From contig CAVZVZ010000005.1 in the NCBI GenBank assembly GCA_963778895.1, positions 1,984,001-2,048,000 of the forward strand: a DNA stretch of 64,000 bases, written 5' to 3'. Positions 1 to 9,699 of this stretch are shown here, piece by piece. Origin of the DNA: CAVZVZ01 sp963778895. GTDB taxonomy: Bacteria; Actinomycetota; Acidimicrobiia; Acidimicrobiales; Acidimicrobilacustridaceae. A program made the position numbers and the translations under genes. The notes under the pieces are model-generated. The model made no database searches, was not told the origin of the DNA, and was given only the letters and a program-made list of their open reading frames with translations. Numbering within the stretch: position 1 is the first letter of the stretch; every line of letters starts with the position of its first letter.

Positions 1-1
1 T

Positions 2-205
2 GTGTGGGCCGGCCATCAGGTGCACGAGCTCGAGCTGGCGGGCGTGGCCCGCTTGTCGGCCCTCACTCGTCTGGGCAAGGCGCAGGTGCCGGCCCAGAAC
101 CTCGTGGTGCAGGAGGGCGACGCCATCTGGATGATGGTGTCGGGCGACGGCATCGATGTGTTCGATCACCATCTGTCGGTCGGCCCGGCCAAGGGGGGTC
201 ACTGA
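2..205 (+). CDS. TrkA-family potassium uptake protein, C-terminal end (partial)
   Basis: The window opens inside this gene; only about 67 C-terminal residues are present. The text fits the end of a TrkA_C (RCK-C) domain: a beta-rich stretch ending in a QEGDAIWMMV strand, the usual 'high-energy' strand of RCK-C. Its TGA overlaps the ATG of a second TrkA-like gene (ATGA at 202-207 region), so the two are translationally coupled. TrkA/KtrA proteins are cytosolic nucleotide-binding regulators of K+ channels of the TrkH/KtrB type. The identification leans on the neighbour, because the Rossmann half lies outside the window. Confidence 0.7.
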   Translation: MWAGHQVHELELAGVARLSALTRLGKAQVPAQNLVVQEGDAIWMMVSGDGIDVFDHHLSVGPAKGGH

Positions 206-873
206 TGAAGGTCGTCATCGCCGGCGGCGGCAACGTCGGTACGTACATCGCCGGCGAGCTACGACGCGCGCAACACGACGTCGTCATCGTCGAGGTCGAC
301 CCTCGTCGCGTCGCCGAGGCCACCAAGGCCGGTGAGCCCGAAGGTGTCACGTGGCTTCAGGCGGACGGCTGCGAGGTGTCCGAGCTGATGCTCGCCGATC
401 CGGGCAAGGCCGATGTCATGGTCGCGGTCACCGGTGACGACGAGGACAACCTCGTGATCTCGCTGCTGGCCAAGCAGGAGTTCGGCGTGCCGCGTGTGGT
501 GGCCCGCATCAACAATCCCGCCAACGAGTGGCTGTTCAACGAGAGCTGGGGTGTCGACGTCGCCGTGTCGACGCCGCACCTTCTCACCGCGCTCGTCGAG
601 GAAGCCGTTTCGGTCGGCAGCCTCGTGCGGTTGCTGGCGTTCGAAGGTGGTCGCGTGCGGCTGTCCGAGGTCACGTTGGCCGAGGATTCACCGGCGGGTG
701 GCAAGGAGATCGTCGATCTCGGCCTGCCTCGCGACTCGACGGTCGTGGCCATCCTGCGTCAGGACCGAGTGGTCGTGCCGCGGGGCGACACCGTGCTCTA
801 CGGCGGCGACGAAGTGATCGTGATGGTCACCGACGAGAGCGAAGACGAAGTCCGCGGCATCTTGATCGGCTGA
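205..873 (+). CDS. TrkA-family NAD-binding potassium uptake regulator
   Basis: 222 residues. The N-terminus is a TrkA_N (RCK-N) Rossmann fold: a glycine-rich AGGGNVG loop at residues 6-12 and an acidic VIVEVD strand end near residue 35 that should bind the NAD(H) ribose. Residues from about 140 onward form a TrkA_C domain. Such proteins sit in the cytosol and gate K+ transporters of the Trk/Ktr type in response to nucleotides. The ATG overlaps the stop of the preceding TrkA-like gene. Two adjacent trkA genes are common in Actinobacteria (ceoB/ceoC arrangement). The start is set by the overlap and by the beta strand MKVVIAGGG. Confidence 0.9.
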   Translation: MKVVIAGGGNVGTYIAGELRRAQHDVVIVEVDPRRVAEATKAGEPEGVTWLQADGCEVSELMLADPGKADVMVAVTGDDEDNLVISLLAKQEFGVPRVVARINNPANEWLFNESWGVDVAVSTPHLLTALVEEAVSVGSLVRLLAFEGGRVRLSEVTLAEDSPAGGKEIVDLGLPRDSTVVAILRQDRVVVPRGDTVLYGGDEVIVMVTDESEDEVRGILIG

Positions 874-1227
874 TCAAGGCAGAATCGTGTAGCTGGGGTT
901 CACCAGGATGAGGTGGTTGTGCTCGAGGCGACCGACGCCTTCGATGAGCACACCGCGACCGAGGTTGAGCCCGTGCAACTTCTTGGTACCGGTGAACACC
1001 GCCGTGGCGCGACCGGTGCCGTCGGAGATCGTCACCTCGAGACTCGGTGAGCCGGCACGCGGCACCACTCGGGTCTCTTGCACTTCGCCGCCGACGCGTA
1101 CCGGAACTCGCAGTGGCGCGTCACCGATCGGTGCGATGTCGAGGCCTTGGTAGCGCTCTTGCAGGCGGGCTTGATCGAGCTGCTGCACGCTCGCGGTCAA
1201 GCGGCGTTTCAGATCACTGAGTCCCAT
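874..1227 (-). CDS. OB-fold nucleic acid-binding domain protein
   Basis: 117 residues on the minus strand, ending directly against the trkA stop. It has a short helical N-terminus (MGLSDLKRRLTAS), then a single OB-fold core with the strands LEVTISDGTGRATAVF and GVLIEGVGRL, a pattern seen in small actinobacterial single-OB proteins of unknown role. The ATG at 1227 follows a GGTGGT stretch and fits the family length. It probably binds nucleic acid. No catalytic motif is visible, so the cellular role is open. Confidence 0.75.
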   Translation of the reverse strand: MGLSDLKRRLTASVQQLDQARLQERYQGLDIAPIGDAPLRVPVRVGGEVQETRVVPRAGSPSLEVTISDGTGRATAVFTGTKKLHGLNLGRGVLIEGVGRLEHNHLILVNPSYTILP

Positions 1228-1288
1228 TGGGGACCACCATGACACATGCCGGCCGTCGCGAGCCAAGACGGCGGTACGTTGGGCCGGG

Positions 1289-1684
1289 ATGACCCCACCC
1301 GAGCACGAACGCTGGCGCGACGAGCTCCGCGAGCTCGAAGAGGCGGCGATCGAGGCCGAGCTCGAAACGGGGCGTCGCGAGGAAAGTATTGAGCAAGCTA
1401 AGCGACATCTTCTGGTTCGAGTGGCGCGCGTCACCGCCGGGATCGTCGTGTGCGGCGTCGGTATCGCGTTGTTGGTTCTCCCCGGGCCCGGGCTGGTGGT
1501 GCTGGCTGCCGGACTGGCGCTGCTGGCGCAGGACGTCCCCTTCGCGCGCCGTCTGCTCGACCGGGTACGCCAGCGCCTGCCCGAAAGCGAGGACGGGCAG
1601 GTATCGAAGCTCTTCATCGTCGTGTGCTCGGCCGGTGGCGTGTTCTTCATGGGCCTGTCCGTGTGGTGGACGTTCTTTCGGTGA
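1289..1684 (+). CDS. PGPGW-type (TIGR02611-like) small membrane protein
   Basis: 131 residues. There is a charged, glutamate-rich helical N-terminus (about residues 1-40), then a hydrophobic hairpin around a Leu-Pro-Gly-Pro-Gly turn (LLVLPGPGLVVLAAG, about residues 60-78), and a last membrane segment ending VWWTFFR. The PGPG turn between two membrane helices is the hallmark of the PGPGW family, which is widespread in Actinobacteria and has no assigned function. The gene is convergent with the following minus-strand membrane gene, and their 3' ends may overlap slightly. Confidence 0.8.
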   Translation: MTPPEHERWRDELRELEEAAIEAELETGRREESIEQAKRHLLVRVARVTAGIVVCGVGIALLVLPGPGLVVLAAGLALLAQDVPFARRLLDRVRQRLPESEDGQVSKLFIVVCSAGGVFFMGLSVWWTFFR

Positions 1685-2656
1685 CGTTCTGCCGTGGGGT
1701 CGGGGAGCAGGCAGAGACCCGCGGTCGCGGCCACGACCGCCGCGACGGTGATGGATGCGAGTGCGGTTCGAGCCGAAACCGCGGCCGCGCCCGACGGGGG
1801 CGGCGGCGACCAACAGGATCGCACCCGATCCGAGCAGGGCGGCAAACCGCCAGTAGATCGGACGAGTCGCCAGAGCGATGGCGACGGTTCCGACCAGACC
1901 GACCACGGGCATGAGTTCGGGTATCACGAGTCCCATCACCGCCAGCGCGGCGACGGAGCCGAGCAAGGCTACGAACATGGGCACGACGGTGCGGTCGAGG
2001 ATGGCTCCGAGGATCAGGGGTGCGATCACGAGGAGCATGACGGTCAGCCACGTGCCCCCGATCGTGGACCGGTCGACGGCGAGGTACGTGGCAGCTCCGC
2101 TGAGCACTGCCGCGCCCGCCGCGAAGTAGATGGTCTCGGCCCACTGCGCCGGCTGCGGTGGATCGAGGGCGATGCGTGCGCCGCACAGATCCACGAGGGC
2201 CACCGCAAAGAGCCCACCCACGCCGAATAACAACGTGAGGACGCTGGCCTCGTGGGCCGTGATGCCGTGCGAGGTAGCAGTCGCGGCCGCGGCGATGGCG
2301 GGCTGCAGCGCGGGATAGTGAAGGCCGCGTCGCTGCTTGGAGCGCGCCGAGGAGCCCGAGCACACCGACGAGAACCGCGAGTGCCGCGGCGTCGCCCGCC
2401 AGGGCGTAGCCGGCGGCGGCGGCGACGACGCATCCGAGTGCGGTGAGCACGCCCGTGCGAGTGCCGTGCTGACTGGCCACCCCGCCGGCGAGCACCAGCC
2501 CCAGGGCGAAGACCCGGGCCCGATCCGGTTGCGACACGAGAGCCAACGCGATCGCCGGTGCGACCGCTATGCCCACGAGCGCGGCTACTCCCCGGATCGA
2601 CCCTCTGGTCGAAGCCGCCCCGCCCGCTACGTCGCTTGCCGCACCGCCCGCCACAT
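1647..2656 (-). CDS. FUSC-like aromatic-acid exporter/membrane protein, frameshifted
   Basis: At least two frame changes break this minus-strand gene (near 2310 and 1790). Read across frames it gives repeated Ala/Val/Leu-rich helices: an N-terminal set around IAVAPAIALALV, a middle set (VLTLLFGVGGLFAVALVDL, then MFVALLGSVAALAVMGLVI), and a last helix SITVAAVVAATAGLCL. This multi-helix layout with a short basic N-terminus suits the FUSC superfamily (small-molecule exporters), but no diagnostic motif was found. The start is unclear: the ATG at 2656 reads MWRAVRQAT, typical of FUSC N-termini, before a stop, so a third indel is likely. The 3' end is ambiguous between about 1647 and 1690. Confidence 0.5.
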
Positions 2657-2704
2657 GCAGAAGATCGGCGCGCGACCGGCCCAGCTCAAGTAGTGATCAT
2701 TTCC

Positions 2705-2725
2705 CACCGGGCGTCGAGCCCGGTG
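2705..2725 (-). terminator. Hairpin after the cold-shock gene
   Basis: A perfect 8-bp stem (CACCGGGC/GCCCGGTG) with a 5-nt loop lies 6 bp past the cold-shock stop codon. There is no U-tract on either side, as is common for high-G+C actinobacterial terminators. The position supports a terminator for the cold-shock transcript; activity is inferred. Confidence 0.55.
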
Positions 2726-2731
2726 ACCAGG

Positions 2732-2935
2732 TCAAGAGATCACGCGGACGTTCTGTGCTTGATCACCCTTTTGGCCCGGGCCCACGTCGAACTCGACCGT
2801 TTGGCCGACCTCGAGGCTGCGGTAGCCGGTGCCGTCGATTCCGGTGTAGTGAACGAAGACGTCGTCGCCTTCGTCTCTCGAGATGAACCCGTAGCCCTTC
2901 TCATTGTTGAAGAACTTGACGGTGCCAGTCGCCAT
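2732..2935 (-). CDS. Cold-shock protein (CspA family)
   Basis: 67 residues, the normal length for a single cold-shock domain. RNP-1 (KGYGFISRD) and RNP-2 (DVFVHYTGI) are both present, as is the opening MATGTVKFF. The protein binds single-stranded RNA/DNA and acts as an RNA chaperone in the cytosol. The ATG at 2935 has a purine-rich GAGAGAGAC just upstream. About 105 bp of untranslated DNA separates it from the aminotransferase upstream, consistent with the long 5' leader common in csp mRNAs. A hairpin follows the stop. Confidence 0.97.
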   Translation of the reverse strand: MATGTVKFFNNEKGYGFISRDEGDDVFVHYTGIDGTGYRSLEVGQTVEFDVGPGQKGDQAQNVRVIS

Positions 2936-3040
2936 CGTCTCTCTCATTTCTCTCCGGAGACGGCAGTCCCGTTTGCTCGTCCCCTCCCCGCGGTCACGGT
3001 AGCAAAACACTCGGTAGCGAGCCGGCTATCTGACCTCCGC

Positions 3041-4397
3041 TCAGCCGACGAGTGACGCGACGGTCTGCCGGAACACGTCGGAGTGATGGTCGACATCGGC
3101 GTTGGTGGTCGTCGGAGCCATGAGCGCCATGTTGTGGAACGGCGTGAGCAGGATGCCGCGATTCAGCGCGAAGAGGTGGAAGTAAGCGTCGAGGTCGTGG
3201 TCGATCGCGTCGGCGGCCTGGCCGCCGTTGCGGGGTGGCGGACAGAACCAGTACTCCGCCCGGCAGCCGAGCTGTTGAACGTGCCAGGGCAGCTCGAATG
3301 CGGCGATCGTCTCGGCCACACCGTTCGTCCAGCGGGTGGCGAGCGGAATCGTGTGGGCGTAGTCCTCTTCATCGAGCGATGTCGAGAGCACTGCCTTCAT
3401 TGTCGCCACCGCCAACGCGTTGCCAGTGAGAGTCCCGCCGATACCGCTCGCATCGTTGTCGTCGCTCGTCACGAACGTCGGCGAGTTGGTCAGCCAGCTC
3501 ACGGGTCATGCCGAATGCGGCGGCCGGGAGTCCGCCGGCCAGCGGTTTGCCCACGGTGAGCATGTCGGGTTCGAGCCCGTGCGCCGCCGTGTAGCCACCG
3601 GGGCCTGCACACAACGTGTGGGTCTCGTCGATGATCAACAAGGTGCCCGACTCCGCCGTGAGCTTGCGTAACGCGTCGAGGAACCCTGGCTCGGGTAGAA
3701 CGATGCCGATGTTGGTCAAGGCCGGTTCGGCCAACACGCAGGCGACGTCCTGCGGCGCCAACGCTTCGGCCAAAGCGTCGATGTCGTTGAACTCGACCAC
3801 TTTGGTCGTCAGCGCAGGGTCCACCGGAGGTCCGATGGAGCCCGGCCGAGCCTCGATCCCTCCGTCGCTCCCCAGCACCGCGAACGTCTCGTCGACCGTG
3901 CCGTGGTAGCACCAGTTGAAGACCAGCACCTTCGACCGTCCGGTCAGGTGGCGCGCCAGTCGGATGCTGAATCGGTTGGCGTCGGTCGCGGTCATCGCTA
4001 TCTGCCAGACCGGCAAACCGAACCGGCGCGTCAGCTCCTTGCCGACGTCGATGGCATCCGCGGTCGGGAGCATCGCGGTGACACCCCGAGGCGCTTGGGA
4101 CTGCAGCGCCTCGAGCATCGGGGAGATGGCGTGGCCGGTCATCGCACCCGTGTCGCCCAAGCAGAAGTCGACGTAGGTGTGGCCGTCCACATCGCGGAAC
4201 GACGACCCCGTCGCCTCGTCGATGAAGATCGGGAATGGTCCCGGCCAGCGTCGCATCCAGTTCATGGGGACCCCGCCGAGCAGATGCTCGTCGGCCTCGG
4301 CGAACAGCTCACGCGACCTCGGATGGTCGTCCACGAACCGTTCGACCTCGGCGGTGTGACTCGTGCGGAGACGCGTGCGGTCGATCATGGCGCTCAT
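3041..4397 (-). CDS. Class III PLP-dependent aminotransferase (glutamate-1-semialdehyde aminomutase-like), frameshifted
   Basis: About 450 residues in two frames; the change falls near 3480-3500. The N-terminal part has the class III layout: GxxxTDFCLGDTGAM-like substrate pocket (DFCLGDTGAMTGHAISP), an IIDETHTLCAGPGG segment with the PLP-binding Asp, and TVGKPLAGGLPAAAFG with the Schiff-base Lys. The C-terminal part starts at GIGGTLTGNALAVATM, where GSA aminotransferases have GTLAGNPL. It may act on an amino ketone or beta-amino acid rather than in heme synthesis; no hem genes are nearby. The start is MSAMIDR at 4397, with MIDR at 4388 as an alternative. Confidence 0.85.
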
Positions 4398-4501
4398 TCG
4401 AGCATGCGGAGCCGGGCCCCGCTGGAGGTCGGTCACCCCCGGATCCGCCCACCCGGGCGGCGCCCTGAGCACCTGGGCCCTCATTGTCTTAAGCTTCCGT
4501 C

Positions 4502-5023
4502 GTGGAGCGCTACCACTGTCGGACTTGCGGTGAGATGCATGATCTCCCGCCGCTCAGTTGGAGCTTCGCGGAACCGGCCGGGTGGGCGGCGACTCGCGAG
4601 CCGTCGGCCCATCTCTACGGCGAGCTCTTCGACGAGCAAGCCATCGTCCATGGCCCGAAGTCGTCGGGCTTCTACCTTCGGGCCAACATCCGCATTCCGG
4701 TGCTCGACGCCGGCCAGATCTTGACGTTCACCGTCTGGGTGTCGGTCGGCGAGGACGATTTCGAACGGGCACACCAGCTGTGGAACAACCCCCGCCGAGT
4801 GACCGAGCCGCCCTACCTCGCCGAGCTCTGCAACCGCATCCCCGGCTACCCCGACACGTGGCATCTGCCGGCGACGATCCAGACGCAGCCGGTTGGCGTG
4901 CGCCCGGTGGTCGACCTCGAACCCAACGAGCATCCGTTGGTGGCCGATCAGAAACGCGGGATCGATCTCGCTCGCGCCCTCGAGATCGCAGAGGCGTTCG
5001 AGGCCGCGATGGCGACTCGCTGA
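4502..5023 (+). CDS. DUF2199 family protein
   Basis: 173 residues from a GTG start. The N-terminal YHCRTCGEMHD has the paired cysteines of a small zinc-binding knuckle. The body carries DUF2199 landmarks: FYLRANIRIPV, VWVSVGEDDFERAHQLW, IPGYPDTWHLPA and TQPVGVRPVVDLEP. Members are cytosolic, single-domain and of unknown function. It is transcribed away from the aminotransferase, with about 100 bp between the two starts for divergent promoters. Confidence 0.88.
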   Translation: MERYHCRTCGEMHDLPPLSWSFAEPAGWAATREPSAHLYGELFDEQAIVHGPKSSGFYLRANIRIPVLDAGQILTFTVWVSVGEDDFERAHQLWNNPRRVTEPPYLAELCNRIPGYPDTWHLPATIQTQPVGVRPVVDLEPNEHPLVADQKRGIDLARALEIAEAFEAAMATR

Positions 5024-5035
5024 GCGCGCGCCGCG

Positions 5036-6428
5036 TCAAGCGCGCGGCAACTCCGCCTCGCGCCAGCCGCCACGGGCCGATTCCTTCACGGAGTACAGCG
5101 CGGAGTCGGCGGCATCGAGCAGTACGTCGATGGAGCACTCACCGGGCGGAGCCACGGCGATCCCGACGCTCGCGCTGATCCGGACCGATTCGTCGCCGAT
5201 CTGGATCGGCTCGCGAACGACGTCGGTCAACCGCTCGGCCACGGACTGCAGGATCGTTGCGTCGATCACGCCCGAACAGACCACGGTGAACTCGTCACCC
5301 CCGAGGCGGGCGACCAAGTCGCCGTCACGGACCGCAGCCTGAAGCCGTCGAGCGATCTCGCACAGCACATGGTCGCCGGCGCCGTGACCCAACCGATCGT
5401 TCACGGGTTTGAAGTCGTCGAGGTCCGACGTAGAGCACGCCGACGAGGGGTCCGCGCGACGAGACGCTCAACGCGTCCTCGAGGCGTTCCATGAACTGGG
5501 CGCGGTTCGCGAGCCCGGTCAAGGGGTCGTGAGCGGCGGCGTGACGCAGGCGTTGGGCGGCTCCTTGCTGTTCGAGCACGAGCCCCGTGACGCGAACGAG
5601 CGTCGAGAGGAGAAGTCGGCAGGTGTGATCGGGCTCTTCGTCGGCGCGACGCCACAGCACGAGACAGCCCTCGACCCGCTCGGCGGCCACGACCGGCCAC
5701 GCCCAACACCACGTGTAGCCACGCTCGAGCGCAGCGGCTCGCATGGGCTCGCTCAGATCGTCGCGATGACGCCACACCGGCGACTGTTGCTTGGCCGCCA
5801 GCTCCCAAGGTGGGTGCGGTCCGCCGTCGGCGCCCGCGAGCACGGGGTCGACAGGCAGGTGACTGATGGTCTGGTCGAAGCCTTGCCGAGTCGGACGCAG
5901 TAGCACGAAGCCGTCGCCGTCGAGCGTTTCGGCCCCCATCACCTGGGTCAGCAACTCGAGAGTGGTGTCGAGTGACGCGCTCGACGCAAGACTCTCGATC
6001 ACCTGGTCGAGCAGCTGACGCTCGTCCCACTGCCGGACGTACACCGCCAGGCCTTGTACTACCGGGTCATCGAGCTGGCTGTTGGCGGTGACCTCCGCCA
6101 CGAAGGTCGAACCGTCCTTGCGCCGCACCCGATACAGCATCGGACGTTGGAGTCCGGTGCGGGTCATGGCGGCGCTGATCGAATCGAACGCGGAGGGATT
6201 CCACTCGACGTCGAGGTGGTCGAGGATGTTCGTCCCGATGAGCTCGTCGGCCCGATAGCCGGTGAGTCGTTCGACTGCACCGTTGAGCCAGGTGACCTTG
6301 CCCTCACCATCGACGACCATCACGAGCATCGGCGCGCCGGCAAGGAGCCGCCGCATCAACCGTTCGTTCAGCGCCGGGTCCCGCGCCGCCTGGTCACCCA
6401 CATGAAGATGATCGGCAGGTCGAGCCAT
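5036..6428 (-). CDS. PAS-GAF-like-GGDEF diguanylate cyclase, frameshifted
   Basis: About 460 residues, with one frame change near 5400. Residues 25-140 form a PAS domain (LVMVVDGEGKVTWLNGAVER, ending in VYVRQWDE). The middle third looks GAF-like. The C-terminus is a GGDEF domain opening with AAHDPLTGLANRAQF. The catalytic signature is GGDEF in RLGGDEFTVV, and an RxxD inhibitory site (RDGD) sits exactly five residues before it. An active, product-inhibited cyclic-di-GMP synthase is expected. No membrane segment or signal peptide is evident. ATG 6428 (MARPADH) is the first start consistent with the PAS domain. Confidence 0.85.
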
Positions 6429-6453
6429 CCTCTTCAGCGCGGTCCGTGCGATT

Positions 6454-7036
6454 TCAGGCGCGCCGGCGGCTTCCAGGGTTGGAGCCACTCCGTCCCGGCT
6501 GTCCTTCGTGCGGCTGGCCGATGAGCTCGTACATCGATGCACCGTCGATCGACTCGCGCACGACGTCGGCGTGCCCGGCGTGGCGGGCGGTTTCCTCGAT
6601 GAGGTGCAACACGACCCAGCGCACGGTCCAGGCATCGAGGTCCTGAGGGAACCAGGGCACGCCCTTCGGAATCGGCACTGGCGTGTCGAAGGAGGCCCTG
6701 GCCACGACGGCGTTCGTTCGCTTGGCGGCTACGTCGTAGCGAGCCAGCGCGTCGGTGAGCGTCTCATCGGCGCCGAGCCGAAAGGCCTCCTCGTAGTCGA
6801 ACTGCCCGACCCGTCGTCCGGGATCTGCTCGATCAAGTCGGTCCAGGTGCCCTCCATGTTGGTGAGGTGCTTGACGAGACCGCCGAGGCCGAGCGGCTCG
6901 ACCGAGGTGTGACCCGGGCCTGGTCGTCGGTCAGGCCGAACGCGGCGTAGCGAATGCCGTCGTGGTGTTGCTCGAGGAAGGCCAGCAGCAGGTCGCGTTC
7001 ATTGGTGCGGCGGTGCGGGGGAGCTTGTCCGGGCAT
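6454..7036 (-). CDS. DinB/DUF664-family protein, frameshifted
   Basis: The gene is spread over three frames (changes near 6900 and 6720). It reads MPGQAPPHRRTNERDLLLAF, then LTNMEGTWTDLIEQIPDDG, then WVVLHLIEETARHAGHADVV. The last segment holds the conserved histidines of the DinB four-helix bundle metal site (H-x-x-E-x-x-x-H-x-G-H). This subfamily is often annotated as DUF664 or mycothiol-transferase-like. Length is about 190 residues. It lies 25 bp upstream of the PAS-GGDEF gene on the same strand. Substrate unknown. Confidence 0.8.
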
Positions 7037-7123
7037 CGGGTCTCCATTCCGTTCTGTGGACCGGCCACGGAATGACCGGTTTGGTATTGCGTACGCGTTG
7101 TTGTTTCTGGCGTGAACGGGGCC

Positions 7124-9695
7124 TCAGTCTGGACGAGCTCGTCGAGCAGGGCAACGGATCGGCGGGGGCCCACGCTGCGCCTTCGGCGCGGAGCTGTTCC
7201 AGGGCGTCAGCGCCGATCCGGGCCTCGACCTGCGCCGCGATTGGTCTCGTTGTGGTTGTAGCAGGGGCCACATGCGGGCCGCGTTTCGTCCGTCGCGCCA
7301 CGTCCCCGGCGCGCCGAGTAGCCGCCCGGCGGTTTCGGAGCGTCCTCGGCGATCGCCAGCCCCTGCTCCTGCCTCGTACGTGTAGGCGACCGAGTCGAAG
7401 TACGGATAGTCTCGAAGAACGTGAGCGCGTGCCACGCGGATCGTCGTGGGCCACTTCCGGGTCACCGAGCGCGAGCCGGTCATGGCCTTAGCGACGAGGG
7501 ACTGCAACGTGATGGGCGTCATCGCCGGTTCGTTGGCCAGGTCGAACACTTCAGCCTGAATCTCGAGGGCACGTTGATCGTCGCCGAGCAACGACGCCAG
7601 CGAGCCGTGTCGGTCAGACCCACTCCGAGCATCCACAGCTCGCCGGCATTGCGGAAGATGGTCTCGGGGCGTCGAGTGGCGATCCAGTTCCGCGACGTGG
7701 CGTCCAGTTGCTCGCCCGCAAGGAATGCCCGCGCCAACTCGGCCGCGCCGAGAATCATCTGGTCGTCGACGGCGTCGCGCAGTGCTTCGAAACTCTTCGA
7801 TGAACCGAACCGACTCGTCCGGACTCGCCCGGTGGCGAACGAAACAGACCGTGGTGCCCGCGGAACAACAGCAAGCGCGTGTGAGTGTTGTCATCGAGTT
7901 CATCCCGCGACTTCAACGTGGCTGCGATGAGCGGCCACATCTCGTGGAGCCGTCCGAGCTTCCAGAGCAACATGAAGCCGCAACCGGCCAGCGGTGCGGC
8001 GCGGCTCGAGCCTGGTGGATCGACAGCGCATGCGACCACGTGGCGCGGAGGTTGTCCCACTCGGGCGTCATCCGAGCCATCCACTGGAGATGGTCGACCC
8101 CACGCAACGCGGTCGGCCTCCGCGGCGGCTCCTCGAAGTACTCGAGATGCCGGTCACAAAGTGCCGCCATCTCGCCGTTCGCCTTTCCAGGCGATCGTGA
8201 GCGAAGGCTCGGGATCATCTCGAACATACGGAACCGGGGTGCGGCGCCGTGCGAGGCCATAGGCGTCACCAAGGAGTGCTCGACCAAGCCGGAGAGGGTT
8301 TCCAACACGTCGAGGCCGTCACCACAAATCCCTTCGACCGCTCTGAGGGTGAACCCACCGGCGAACACCGCCGAGCCGGGCGAACAGACGACGCTCGTCG
8401 GGCGTGAGGAGCTCGTGGCTCCATTCGATCGTTGCGGTCGAGCGTTCGTTGCCGAGCTGGCAGATCCGCCGTCTTGGCGACCAACAGCTCGAACCGATCA
8501 TCGAGCCGTTCGAGCATCGCCTGTGGTGTCAGTAGATCGACCCGGGCGGCGGCGAGCTCGATCGCGAGCGGGATGCCTTCGAGGCGGCGGCACAGCTCGA
8601 AGACCGCGTCGCGGTTGGCCTCGTTCAATGCGAAGTCGACGCGTTGGCTGCGCGCCCGCTCGACGAAGAGTCGCACCGAGGCGGTTCGGTCCGCGGCCAG
8701 GTGGTCGGCCGCCGGCGTATCGGCCAGGGGTAGTTCGAGAGGGTCGACGTGGAACTCGTGCTCGCCGCGGAGCCGAGCGGGCGCGCGGCTCGTGACGAGG
8801 ACGGTCAGGTTGGGACAGACCTCGAGCAGGTTGTGCACCGCCGATGCCGCGCCGAGCACGTGTTCGAAGTTGTCGAGGAGCAGCAGCACCCGCCGGCTGG
8901 AGATGGAGCCGGCGAGCGCTTCGTCGACGGTCGAACGGTCGAACGTGATGCCCATCGCGGCCGTGATGGCGGGCGCCACCTCGTCGTCGGCGTGGACATC
9001 CTGAAGGGCGACCATGACGGCGCCATCGGCATAGGACGCCGCCATCGACCGAGCGAGCTCGAGGCCGAGCCGCGTCTTGCCGATGCCGCCCGGGCCGATC
9101 AACGTGACGAGGCGCACGTTCGGGTCAGTCACCAAACCGCAGAGAGCCGCGAGCTCACCGTCGTGTCCGACGATGGCCGACGTGGTCGGGTAGATGTACC
9201 CCCCATGTCGACGAGCCGGGTTCGGCCCACGACCGCGTCCTGCAGGAACCGCTCGCTCAGCAAGATGGCGAGGTCGTCGGTGATGAGCTGTTCGAGATCG
9301 TCGCCTGGTTGGAACCGCTTGTACGCAGCGGTGTCGTCGCTCTGCACATGTTTCAAGAGATCGTGGAGCCGTTCCTCTCGCTCCGGCGCAGGCTCCTTGA
9401 CGTAGACGAGACGCTGGAACCACGCCGAGAGGACGTACTCGTCCTCGAGACCCGAGATCGTCTCGCCGGGGGCAGCCGAGCCGTAGCGCTCCCAATACAT
9501 GCCCAGGAACACGTGGCTCTGGTCGAGGTAGGCGCGGTAGAGCGCACGAGCCGGATGGGGCCGGGCCCCGAGCTCGAACATCACGGGAGTGAGGCGCAGC
9601 GCCTCGACGGCGCGGCGGGCGATTTGGCGCTCTTCGGCCAGCTCACCGAGCGTCGAGCTGATGAACACGCGCAGTTGTTGATCGGGCGTGCGGAT
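7124..9695 (-). CDS. DUF4062-NB-ARC STAND ATPase, downstream tandem copy, heavily frameshifted
   Basis: About 855 residues over at least eight frame segments. In order: a DUF4062 domain (LRVFISSTLGELAEER, then YRAYLDQSHVFLGMYWERYG), an NB-ARC/STAND NTPase with P-loop GPGGIGKT, Walker B VLLLLDNFEHV, sensor LVTSRAP and GIPLAIELAAAR, a winged-helix linker (IEWSHELLTPDERRLFARL), and a C-terminal helical-repeat region ending LLDELVQTEAP. STAND proteins use nucleotide-driven oligomerisation for signalling, transcription control or phage defence. DUF4062 is a TIR-like effector or sensor candidate (inference). No HTH output domain is seen. No clear ATG precedes RTPDQQLRVF at about 9690, and the end is uncertain (7040-7124). 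Confidence 0.72.
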
Positions 9696-9699
9696 GCAC

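Noticed and set aside
3041..4397. hemL in heme synthesis
   Set aside because: The aminotransferase fold matches, but the active-site text around TVGKPLAGG and lack of hem neighbours do not support that specific role.
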